A stretch of DNA of 64,000 nt from Hydrogenoanaerobacterium saccharovorans. Lineage in GTDB: Bacteria; Bacillota; Clostridia; Oscillospirales; Ruminococcaceae. Position numbers and translations under genes: made by a program. The notes under the pieces were generated by a model. The model saw nothing but the letters and a program-made list of their open reading frames with translations, did not search any database and was not told the DNA's origin. Location: the NCBI RefSeq assembly GCF_003814745.1, contig NZ_RKRD01000001.1, positions 2,087,483 to 2,151,482 of the forward strand, written 5' to 3'. Of this stretch, positions 16,584-24,206 are shown in pieces (within the stretch, counting starts at the first letter, position 1; every line of letters starts with the position of its first letter).

Positions 16584-18038
16584 ATGCTTGATGTTTTAGT
16601 GATAGGCGGCGGCGTCATCGGCTGTTCTATTGCAAGAGAATTGGCAAGGTACCAACTGGACATTATGCTGTTGGAGAAAACCGCTGATATATGCAACGGA
16701 CAAAGCAAAGCCAATACCGCCATTGTACATGGCGGATACGATGCAACACCGGGAACATTAAAAGCAAAATACAATGTATTGGGCAACCAAATGATGAAGG
16801 CAGTTTGTACCGAACTGGGCGTTCCTTATCAAAACAACCAATCGCTGGTGGTTTCTTTTTCGAAAGAAGGCAGGCCAAAACTGCAAGAGTTGTTGCAGCA
16901 AGGGGTTACCAACGGGGTTTCAGGCGGGCTTTATCTGATTGAAGAGGACGAGCTGAGGCGCCGCGAGCCCAATATCGGAAAAGACGCTTACGAAGCTTTG
17001 GTGGTAGAGGCAGGCGGTATCGTGTGCCCCTATGAACTAACCGTAGGCTATGCAGAAAATGCCGCACAAAACGGTGTTCAGTTCCGCCGCAACACCGAGG
17101 TCACCGGGCTGCAAAAAGACGACGACGGGTTTACTGTATTTACAAATTCGGGTTTGTTCCGCACAAAAGCGGTGGTAAACGCGGCAGGCTTGTACGCAGA
17201 CAATATCAATAACATGGTGTCTGAAAAGAAATACACCATTTACCCGAGGCGAGGCGAGTATTACATTGTTGATAAGGCTCTTGCCGGCAAATTCAACTCG
17301 GCTGTTTTTCAGCTCCCCACCAAAATGGGCAAAGGAATCCTTATTGCGCCGACTGTGGACGGCACTTTGCTGATTGGCCCAACCGCCGAGGATATTGACG
17401 ATAAAGATGATACCCGCTCTACGCGTGAGGGGCTGGACAAAGCACTTCGCGTTGGCTCTCTCACATGGGAGAATATCCCCAACCGCAGCTTTATCACTAC
17501 CTTTTCCGGCATCCGTGCACATTGCGATTGCAACGATTTTGTAATTGGCGAAGCACCAGACGTCTCGTGCTTTTTTAATGCTTTGGGCATTGAATCTCCC
17601 GGGCTTACTTCGGCTCCTGCTATCGCCTGCCACCTAGCACAAGATATTGCACAAAAGCTGAATGCAGATAAAAAACCGTTTTTCAACCCCATCCGCAAGC
17701 CCATACCCAAATTCAGAGAGATGACCAATGCAGAGCGTGCTGCCGCCATCTGCTCCAACCCCGATTATGCAAAAATCATCTGCCGCTGCGAAACTATCAC
17801 CGAGGCGGAGATTCGCGAAGCCATCCGCCGCCCTGTGGGTGCACGCACGTTAGACGGTATCAAACGGCGTACAAGAGCGGGTATGGGGCGCTGCCAAGCA
17901 GGTTTTTGCACCTCTCTGGTAGTGGATATCCTTTGCGAAGAACTTGGAATATCTCCGATGGAAGCAAGCAAATTCGGAGGGAACTCTTATCTGCTTGACC
18001 ATGCACTGTTTGAGAAAGAAGGTGCCCGCTGTGATTGA
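16584..18038 (+). CDS. glpA: FAD-dependent glycerol-3-phosphate dehydrogenase, GlpA type with BFD [2Fe-2S] domain
   Basis: This 484-aa protein starts at the ATG behind AAAGGA. The N-terminal dinucleotide fold is VLVIGGGVIGCSIARELAR. A DAO-type substrate domain follows. The C-terminal BFD-like domain (about 400-470) has CRCETITEAEI and GRCQAGFC, four cysteines fit for a [2Fe-2S] cluster. It oxidises glycerol 3-phosphate to dihydroxyacetone phosphate, probably as a complex with the next two products. The downstream start codon lies inside its last codons, which shows tight coupling. Confidence 0.9.
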   Translation: MLDVLVIGGGVIGCSIARELARYQLDIMLLEKTADICNGQSKANTAIVHGGYDATPGTLKAKYNVLGNQMMKAVCTELGVPYQNNQSLVVSFSKEGRPKLQELLQQGVTNGVSGGLYLIEEDELRRREPNIGKDAYEALVVEAGGIVCPYELTVGYAENAAQNGVQFRRNTEVTGLQKDDDGFTVFTNSGLFRTKAVVNAAGLYADNINNMVSEKKYTIYPRRGEYYIVDKALAGKFNSAVFQLPTKMGKGILIAPTVDGTLLIGPTAEDIDDKDDTRSTREGLDKALRVGSLTWENIPNRSFITTFSGIRAHCDCNDFVIGEAPDVSCFFNALGIESPGLTSAPAIACHLAQDIAQKLNADKKPFFNPIRKPIPKFREMTNAERAAAICSNPDYAKIICRCETITEAEIREAIRRPVGARTLDGIKRRTRAGMGRCQAGFCTSLVVDILCEELGISPMEASKFGGNSYLLDHALFEKEGARCD

Positions 18039-19299
18039 TGTGGATGTACTCATTATCGGAGGAGGCCCTGCGGGGCTTGCAGCTGCTATCGAAGCCTATG
18101 AGAGCGGGTGCCGCAGCATACTGTTGTTGGAGCGCGAAAACAGCTTGGGCGGTATTTTAAAACAGTGCATCCACAACGGGTTTGGTTTGCATATGTTCGG
18201 TGAAGAGCTCACCGGCCCCGAGTACGCAGACCGCTACATCAAAAAACTGATTGACTACGGTATCCCTTACCAGTGCGACACTATGGTAATTGAAATTACC
18301 CCGCAAAAGTGCGTAACCGCCGTCAGCCGTTCGTGCGGATTGCAGCAATTTAAGGCAAAAGCAATTGTTTTGGCTATGGGGTGCAGGGAACGCCCGCGCG
18401 GTGCGTTGGGCATACCCGGGTGGCGCTGTGCAGGAATTTATACCGCAGGCACTGCACAAAAATTTGTAAACATGAAAGGGCTTATGCCCGGCAAGAGGGT
18501 TGTTGTTTTGGGCTCGGGCGATATTGGCTTGATTATGGCGCGCCGTATGACCTTTATGGGCGCAAAAGTAGAAGCTTGTGTTGAACTTTTACCCTATTCG
18601 TCCGGTTTAAAACGGAATATTGTACAGTGTTTGGATGATTATGATATCCCTTTGCTGCTCAGCCACACCGTTGTTGATATTAAAGGCAAAGAACACTTGG
18701 AAGGTGTGACGGTTGCAGAAGTTGACCCACAAACCTTAAAGCCCATTTCCGGTACAGAGCGCGATTTTGCCTGCGACACCCTGCTGCTCTCGGTAGGTTT
18801 AATACCGGAAAATGAGCTTTCGAACATGGCTGGTGTGGAGCTTTGCACATCAACCAACGGCGCTGTGGTAAAAGAAACGTTAGAAACCTCTGTCGATGGT
18901 ATTTTCTCTTGCGGCAATGTTCTGCACGTACACGATTTGGTGGATTTTGTTTCGGAAGAAGCACAAAAAGCGGGGCGAAATGCCGCCCGGTATGCCGCTG
19001 ATAGTGGTGTTTGCAATAAATCGGCTTTATTTGAAGTTGTCGACGGCTTTGGCGTTAGCGGTACTGTCCCACAGCTTATCCAGCGGGATATGAAAGAATC
19101 AATTACGATGATGTTCCGCCCGAGAGGGATTTACCAAAACAGCCGTGTCTGCATTGATATAGGCGATAAAATAGTGTTCTCCAAGCGGGAACGTATTTTA
19201 GCTCCGGGTGAGATGGTAAGCATCGATTTGAAACCCGAATATTTGATGTACGCGAAAAACGGCGATAAGATAACCGTTCGGGTGGAGGTGGCAAAATGA
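18031..19299 (+). CDS. FAD/NAD(P)-binding oxidoreductase, partner of GlpA
   Basis: This 422-aa protein is read from a GTG overlapping the glpA stop codon by 8 bp. A Rossmann motif is at VLIIGGGPAGLAAAIEAYE, and a second nucleotide-binding motif is at VVVLGSGDIGLIMARRM, the double-fold layout of pyridine nucleotide-disulfide-type reductases. In Clostridia this gene is commonly found between GlpA and a DUF1667 protein, and the trio is thought to pass electrons from glycerol 3-phosphate to an acceptor. It is not homologous in layout to enterobacterial GlpB, so no symbol is given. Confidence 0.85.
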   Translation: MIDVDVLIIGGGPAGLAAAIEAYESGCRSILLLERENSLGGILKQCIHNGFGLHMFGEELTGPEYADRYIKKLIDYGIPYQCDTMVIEITPQKCVTAVSRSCGLQQFKAKAIVLAMGCRERPRGALGIPGWRCAGIYTAGTAQKFVNMKGLMPGKRVVVLGSGDIGLIMARRMTFMGAKVEACVELLPYSSGLKRNIVQCLDDYDIPLLLSHTVVDIKGKEHLEGVTVAEVDPQTLKPISGTERDFACDTLLLSVGLIPENELSNMAGVELCTSTNGAVVKETLETSVDGIFSCGNVLHVHDLVDFVSEEAQKAGRNAARYAADSGVCNKSALFEVVDGFGVSGTVPQLIQRDMKESITMMFRPRGIYQNSRVCIDIGDKIVFSKRERILAPGEMVSIDLKPEYLMYAKNGDKITVRVEVAK

Positions 19300-19649
19300 A
19301 AAAGGAACTGACCTGCATCGGCTGCCCTAAGGGGTGCCGTATCAGCGCAGAAATACAAGACGGAACTATCCTTTCCATCAAAGGGTGGCAATGCAAAATC
19401 GGCGAAAAATATGCACGCGAAGAACTAACCTTGCCCACCCGCATGGTCACTTCGCTGGTAAAGGTTTACGGAAGAGAACTGCCACTCTCGGTAAAAACCG
19501 CAAAACCCATTGATAAAAGCAAAGTTTTTGACAGCCTAAAAGAAATTGCAAGCGTTCGTGTTATGCCGCCCATCCGCATTGGCGATGTGATTGTACCGAA
19601 CATATGTGAAACAGGCATAGATGTAGTGGCAACCAAAGAAGTTTGGTAG
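19296..19649 (+). CDS. DUF1667 small cysteine-motif protein of the GlpA complex
   Basis: This 117-aa protein overlaps the preceding gene by 4 bp (ATGA). The N-terminal CIGCPKGC motif, a further cysteine in GWQCKIGEKYA and a late cysteine in PNICETG suggest metal or iron-sulfur binding. The family is found almost only next to GlpA-like and FAD-oxidoreductase genes, which supports a role as the electron-transfer subunit of the complex. The exact cofactor is not established. Confidence 0.85.
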   Translation: MKKELTCIGCPKGCRISAEIQDGTILSIKGWQCKIGEKYAREELTLPTRMVTSLVKVYGRELPLSVKTAKPIDKSKVFDSLKEIASVRVMPPIRIGDVIVPNICETGIDVVATKEVW

Positions 19650-19779
19650 TTTGTTGAATTTACAGCAATTGAAGAAATTGTTCGGACGCTCAAAGCAGTT
19701 TCTTTGCTGTATACGTTTGACAAAGGAGTTTTAGGCAGCCGAATAAAAAGTTCAACCGCACTAATATGGAGGGATTAAT

Positions 19780-20766
19780 ATGAAAAAACTTCTTAACAAT
19801 ATTGCAAACACAGAGACCGAAATGATCGACGGCCTGTGCAAAGCCTATCCGCAATATGTCCGCCGTTTGGCAGACACGGGTGTGGTAGTACGTACTGAAA
19901 AAAAGAAAGGAAAAGTGGCTCTCATCAGCGGAGGGGGCAGCGGACATGAGCCCGCACATGGCGGGTACGTGGGGTACGGTATGCTGGATGCCGCCGTAGC
20001 AGGAGCGATCTTCACCTCCCCTACCCCCGACCAAGTTTACGAAGGCATCAAAGCCGTTGCAACAGGTCAAGGCGTGCTGATGATTGTAAAAAACTATACC
20101 GGCGATGTGATGAACTTTGAAATGGCAAGCGAAATGGCTCAAATGGACGACATTGCGGTAGATTACGTAGTGGTAAACGATGATGTAGCCGTAAAAGACA
20201 GCTTGTACACCACTGGCAGACGGGGCGTAGCCGGCACCGTTTTGGTACATAAAATTGCAGGTGCAAAAGCAGAACAGGGCGCAACTTTGGCGGAAGTGAA
20301 GCAAACCGCACAAAAAGTGATTGACAATGTGCGCACAATGGGAATGGCAATTACCCCTTGCATTGTTCCTGCAGCAGGCAAACCGGGTTTTGAGCTGGGT
20401 GAAGATGAAATGGAAATTGGCATCGGAATCCACGGTGAGCCCGGAACTCATCGCGAACCGCTGAAAAAGGCGAACGAAATAGCGGAGCATCTGCTTGAAA
20501 AAATATTGGCAGATATTGATTACAGCGGCAAAGAAGTTGCTGTACTAATCAACGGCTCGGGCGGTACCCCCTTAATGGAGCTGTTTGTGATTAACAACCA
20601 CGTACATGATGTGCTTACAAAAAAAGGAATCCGCATTTATAAAACACTTGTCGGCAATTATATGACGTCGATTGAAATGTGCGGGTTTTCCATCTCTCTG
20701 CTGCGGCTGGATGATGAGCTCAAAGAGTTGCTTGATGCACCGGCTGATACACCCGCATTCCGCTAA
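19780..20766 (+). CDS. dhaK: Dihydroxyacetone kinase subunit DhaK (PTS-dependent)
   Basis: This 328-aa protein binds dihydroxyacetone as a hemiaminal on a histidine. The family motifs ISGGGSGHEPAHGGYVG and GIGIHGEPG (reactive His) are both present, and the length is typical for the separate K subunit. It has a GGAGGG site. With DhaL and DhaM directly downstream it forms a full phosphoenolpyruvate-dependent kinase that makes dihydroxyacetone phosphate. No glycerol dehydrogenase, the usual source of dihydroxyacetone, lies in the element or window. Confidence 0.95.
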   Translation: MKKLLNNIANTETEMIDGLCKAYPQYVRRLADTGVVVRTEKKKGKVALISGGGSGHEPAHGGYVGYGMLDAAVAGAIFTSPTPDQVYEGIKAVATGQGVLMIVKNYTGDVMNFEMASEMAQMDDIAVDYVVVNDDVAVKDSLYTTGRRGVAGTVLVHKIAGAKAEQGATLAEVKQTAQKVIDNVRTMGMAITPCIVPAAGKPGFELGEDEMEIGIGIHGEPGTHREPLKKANEIAEHLLEKILADIDYSGKEVAVLINGSGGTPLMELFVINNHVHDVLTKKGIRIYKTLVGNYMTSIEMCGFSISLLRLDDELKELLDAPADTPAFR

Positions 20767-20780
20767 CCGGAGGGAATGAC

Positions 20781-21404
20781 ATGACAGATTCTAAAAAGCT
20801 TATTTCAGTGATAGAAACCATTGCACAGGTGATGCATGAAAATAAAGAGTTTTTAACCGAACTGGACAGCGCCATTGGGGACAGTGACCACGGCATTAAC
20901 CTGGACCGCGGCTTTCAGGCGGTAAGCGAAAAACTAAAGTCTCTTGAAAGCAGCAATGTGGATGATATTCTAAAGGCCATCGGTATGACGCTCATCTCTA
21001 CCGTTGGCGGAGCCTCGGGCCCGTTGTATGGCACTGCATTTTTAAAAGCTGCAACGGTAGTAAAGGGGCAGACAAATATTGATGCACAAAACTTTATTAA
21101 CATGCTGAAAGAAGCCATTGATGGGATACAATACCGCGGTAAAGCTCATCGCGGCGAAAAAACAATGCTGGATTCACTGATTCCCGCCTATGAAACACTC
21201 GCGGATGAATATAAGCGAAGCAAAGACTTTGTATCTGCAATGGAAAAGGCGATAACCTCTGCCGCCGCGGGGGTGGAATATACCAAGCATATCATCGCAA
21301 CCAAAGGCAGGGCAAGTTATCTTGGCGAGCGCAGTTTAACGCATCAGGACCCCGGCGCAACATCGGCAATGCTGCTGCTTCGCGCCATTCTAAATTCTTT
21401 GTAA
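20781..21404 (+). CDS. dhaL: Dihydroxyacetone kinase ADP-binding subunit DhaL
   Basis: This 207-aa subunit carries the nucleotide site of PTS-dependent dihydroxyacetone kinase. ELDSAIGDSDHGINLDRGF supplies the aspartates that hold Mg2+ and ADP. GGASGPLYGTAF and the C-terminal DPGATSAMLLLRA are family hallmarks. It follows dhaK by 14 bp. In the PTS system DhaL keeps ADP bound and is rephosphorylated by DhaM. Confidence 0.95.
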   Translation: MTDSKKLISVIETIAQVMHENKEFLTELDSAIGDSDHGINLDRGFQAVSEKLKSLESSNVDDILKAIGMTLISTVGGASGPLYGTAFLKAATVVKGQTNIDAQNFINMLKEAIDGIQYRGKAHRGEKTMLDSLIPAYETLADEYKRSKDFVSAMEKAITSAAAGVEYTKHIIATKGRASYLGERSLTHQDPGATSAMLLLRAILNSL

Positions 21405-21417
21405 AGGGGTTGTGCAA

Positions 21418-21795
21418 ATGGTAGGGTTGGTTATTGTATCGCATAGCGAAAAGCTGGCACAAGGTGTAGTAGAACTGGCGCATGAGATGGCAAAAGATGC
21501 GCCGATTGCCGCAGCAGGCGGTATGCCCGACGGGAGCCTTGGCACCTGTTTTGAACGTGTTTACCGTGCAATTGAATCGGTTTACAGCGAAGATGGGGTA
21601 CTGGTATTGGTAGATATGGGCAGCGCCGTAATGACCGCCGAAATGGCGATTGAAAGGCATGGCGGCAATATCCGCATTGCAGACAGCCCGCTGGTAGAAG
21701 GTGCCATTCTTGCTGCAATCCAGTCATCCATCGGCTGCCCGATTGCCCAGGTAGAACTCGCCGCAATTTTAAGTAAAAGCGAAGATAAGCTGTAA
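21418..21795 (+). CDS. dhaM: DhaM, PTS-EIIA-like phosphocarrier for dihydroxyacetone kinase
   Basis: This 125-aa protein is read from the ATG behind AAAGGGG. It is the EIIA(Man)-like domain only, as in Gram-positive DhaM, with the phosphorylatable histidine in LVIVSHSEKLAQG (His9) and GVLVLVDMGSA. It takes phosphate from HPr and passes it to DhaL-ADP. It is the last cargo gene before the right end of the element. Confidence 0.93.
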   Translation: MVGLVIVSHSEKLAQGVVELAHEMAKDAPIAAAGGMPDGSLGTCFERVYRAIESVYSEDGVLVLVDMGSAVMTAEMAIERHGGNIRIADSPLVEGAILAAIQSSIGCPIAQVELAAILSKSEDKL

Positions 21796-21801
21796 ATTAA
21801 C

Positions 21802-21837
21802 AAGGCGCCGTTTATCTGCTGTTAGACGGCGTCTTTT
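21802..21837 (+). terminator. Terminator of the glycerol/DHA cassette
   Basis: AAGGCGCCGT pairs with ACGGCGTCTT (one G-T pair) around a 14-nt loop and runs into TTTTC. It lies 40 bp inside the right attachment core, so cargo transcripts end before feoB. Confidence 0.75.
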
Positions 21838-21843
21838 CTAATT

Positions 21844-23178
21844 CTATGCAGGCTGAAAAATCCTTTTACCAACTAAGCACATGGTTAGCGCCTGTTTACC
21901 GCAGGCACTGCATTTTTTAAAGCTTTTATCGAGGTTAAATGCAACACGCGGCAGATAACCCGAATCTTCTAACAGCGTAAACAGCGGGAAGAAAATTGCC
22001 ATTGGCGGCAGCATTACGGCAACCACCCATGCCAGTACTCGGTATACCCCCAAAACCAATGCACCGTGTACCCATTCCGGTGTGCCCAGCCATAAAAAAA
22101 ACTCGGTTAATCGGTCTTGCAGCCAGAACAGCCCGTTTGAAAGCAGCTGAGACGGATAGTTGGCACCTGTTATTGTAATCCAAAACGTACCTGCCAGCAA
22201 AGCGAGCATCACAGGAATTCCCGTCCATTTGCTTGTAAAAATACGGTCGAGCCTGCGGTCGCGCGCGTTGTAGTTGCTGTTTTCAAAAAACACCGCATCA
22301 CCGCAAACGCTTTCTGCCGTAAGCACAATGCAAGAAACAATGCTGTCGCGCAGTTTGTCTTCCACCAATCCTTGCTCGGCAAGCAGCTCGCGCGCTTGCT
22401 GAATGCTTTGTACCACCAACGGGTCATCCAGCAAATGAAAGCCTAGATATTCTGCTAATGTATTTGACAGCGTTTCGTCGTAGTCAATCAGCTTCAGCGC
22501 CACCCAGCGTGAGTTTAAGCGCCCATTCAGCTGCTGTTTGATAACGGGCTCTACAACGGCAATCGCTGCTTCTATGGGGGTGTTATATCGAATGTGGATG
22601 GGATCGGTTATGTGATGATACGCAGTGAGCTGAGAAACTCGGTTCATCAGTACATCCAGCCCTTTGCGGCTGCGTGCACTCGTCCCTACTACGGGAACGC
22701 CCAAATTTTGTTCCAACTGTTTAAAATCAATGCGAATGTTTTTTTTCTTTGCTTCATCCATCAAGTTGACGCATACCACCACATTTGGGGTGATTTCAAT
22801 GGTTTGCAAAACCAAGTTCATATTCCGCTCCAAGCAAGTTGCATCGCAAACCACAACCACGGCATCGGGTTCGCCAAAACAGATAAAATCGCGTGCAACT
22901 TCTTCCTCAGCCGAGTGTGCCATCAAAGAATAAGTACCGGGAATATCCACCAAAATAAAACCGTTGCCGTTATGTACATATCTGCCCTGCGCGTTAGTAA
23001 CTGTTTTGCCCGGCCAGTTTCCGGTATGCTGTTTTAATCCGGTAAGTTCATTGAATACGGTTGATTTGCCTACATTTGGGTTTCCTGCCAAGGCTATTAC
23101 CTTATCTCCGGGTTCTTTTTGTATGATAAGCCCGCTATCCACAGCCTTTATTCCAGTTGAGTCTGCTGTTAAACCCAT
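21844..23178 (-). pseudogene. feoB: feoB, N-terminal fragment (separated by the glycerol element)
   Basis: This reading frame gives 444 aa, of which about 434 belong to FeoB; the last ten (LVGKRIFQPA) are read from element DNA. The G-domain is complete: P-loop GNPNVGKST at 32-40, WPGKTV switch region, DIPGTYSL, NLMDEAKK and SARSRKG. The first transmembrane segments follow, up to SACGKQALTMC, which is the start of the first Gate region. Without the other half it lacks most of the channel and is probably non-functional as an iron transporter, though a soluble G-domain product might persist. It lies downstream of feoA. Confidence 0.93.
21878..21886 (-). other. Right attachment core (att site)
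   Basis: AACCATGTG on the minus strand, preceded by feoB coding sequence (GCGCT) and followed by element sequence CTTAGTTGGTAAAA. The GTTGGT arm mirrors ACCAAC at the left end in the reconstructed circle. Confidence 0.85.
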
Positions 23179-23224
23179 TGCTCATATCCTCCAATAATTG
23201 TTTTTATAAAATTATATATACACG

Positions 23225-23260
23225 GCGGGTGAGAATGCACTCATAAAGCGCCCCACCCGC
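23225..23260 (-). other. Hairpin between feoA and feoB
   Basis: GCGGGTG (23225-23231) pairs with CACCCGC (23254-23260) around a long loop in the 110-bp feoA-feoB gap. It could affect the relative expression of the two genes; no T-tract follows. Confidence 0.4.
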
Positions 23261-23288
23261 TATGTATTTAGGCTTTGCAGCCGTTAAT

Positions 23289-23528
23289 TCAGTTACAAGT
23301 AACTAAAATTTTAGAAGAATCTTCCGATCTCAGTGCAATTACCGCACCTCTGATTAAGTAGGCAACCGGGTCACCCGAGGGGCTTTTTTGCAGGCACTCA
23401 ACATCGGTGCCCTCAATCAATCCAATATCCTGCAACCGCCTGCGCATGCTGCCTGTGGCAAGCAAATAATTCACTTTTGCAGTTTTTCCTTCAGGAATTG
23501 TATATAAAGTCGATACATTTTCATTCAT
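23289..23528 (-). CDS. feoA: Ferrous iron transport protein FeoA
   Basis: This 79-aa SH3-like cytoplasmic protein is of the size expected for FeoA. It has the characteristic core MRRRLQDIGLIEGTDVECLQKSPSGDPVAYLIRGAVIALR. It assists the FeoB channel. The ATG has an AGGAGA site. The gene is intact while its partner feoB is split by the element. Confidence 0.92.
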   Translation of the reverse strand: MNENVSTLYTIPEGKTAKVNYLLATGSMRRRLQDIGLIEGTDVECLQKSPSGDPVAYLIRGAVIALRSEDSSKILVTCN

Positions 23529-23633
23529 AATCGTTGTCTCCTGTTAATATTTTAGTATTGGGCAATTTTGTTTCCCTGTACTAATTTATTCCGTAAACTG
23601 CACATGTGCTACAACTTTTTTGGAGATGATTCC

Positions 23634-24077
23634 ATGGAAAACAATGAATATCGGACACTTAAGGGATACAAGCTTAAAAATAACCGTAAAATAACCGACG
23701 CGATGGAAGATTATCTTGAAATGATTTGCCGTTACGCAAAACAGGATGGATATGCCCGCATCAACCATATTGCCTCTATGCTAAGCGTAAGGCCTTCTTC
23801 GGCATCCAAAATGGTGGGTAATCTAAAAGAATTAGGGTATGTAGATGCCGAGCCGTACGGCATTATAAAACTTACCCAAAAGGGTTGGGAACTGGGCAAC
23901 TACCTTTTATACCGCCATGATGTTTTGCACGAGTTTTTGTGCTTGATTAACCACACCAAAGATGAAATTGAGCAAGTGGAACAAATCGAACATTTTTTTG
24001 ATGAAAAAACCATAGAAAATTTAGAACAGCTGGTAAATCAGCTGAAAAACTCTTCTTTCTATCCTTCATTACCTTAA
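23634..24077 (+). CDS. DtxR/MntR-family metal-dependent regulator
   Basis: This 147-aa protein starts at the ATG behind TTGGAG. The winged helix (about 15-75) has ITDAMEDYLEMICRY and ARINHIASMLSVRPSSASKMVGNLKELGYV, both typical of the family. The dimerisation/metal domain follows with HDVLHEFL and metal-ligand-like acidic residues. The C-terminal SH3-like domain of full-length DtxR is absent, as in MntR-type members. Divergence from feoA suggests it senses Fe(II) or Mn(II) and controls feoAB. A 10-bp palindrome GCACATGTGC lies at 23600-23609 between the genes. Confidence 0.88.
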   Translation: MENNEYRTLKGYKLKNNRKITDAMEDYLEMICRYAKQDGYARINHIASMLSVRPSSASKMVGNLKELGYVDAEPYGIIKLTQKGWELGNYLLYRHDVLHEFLCLINHTKDEIEQVEQIEHFFDEKTIENLEQLVNQLKNSSFYPSLP

Positions 24078-24206
24078 GTATTTGAAATGGGTTGTCAAAA
24101 ACCTTAATCTGTTATACAATAGGATTTGATTTTGTTTTTTGCTTTAAATCGTAACGCTTTAAAGTAAATATTAAGCAAAATGATTATTAAGATTGAGGTG
24201 TAGGCA

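Larger units (their letters stand above)
11860..21886. mobile_element. 10-kb serine-recombinase element carrying glycerol/dihydroxyacetone genes, inserted in feoB
   Basis: The element is bounded by 9-bp direct repeats (CACATGGTT on the plus strand) at 11860-11868 and 21878-21886, a distance of 10,018 bp. A large serine recombinase lies about 25 bp inside the left end. The interior carries glpK, glpF, glpA, an FAD oxidoreductase, a DUF1667 gene and dhaKLM, but no replication, conjugation or phage genes. Removing one repeat plus the interior restores an uninterrupted feoB reading frame. That defines both ends precisely and shows insertion by site-specific recombination. The layout resembles a cargo cassette with its own integrase, conceptually like SCC-type elements. 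Confidence 0.92.

Noticed and set aside
19690..20490. 266-aa minus-strand ORF opposite dhaK
   Set aside because: It is long, but it is a frame shadow of dhaK with a composition rich in His/Cys/Phe and no recognisable domain.
23600..23609. GCACATGTGC palindrome between feoA and the DtxR gene as a third copy of the element core
   Set aside because: It shares only CACATG with the attachment core and lacks the flanking arms; it is more likely a chance or regulator site.
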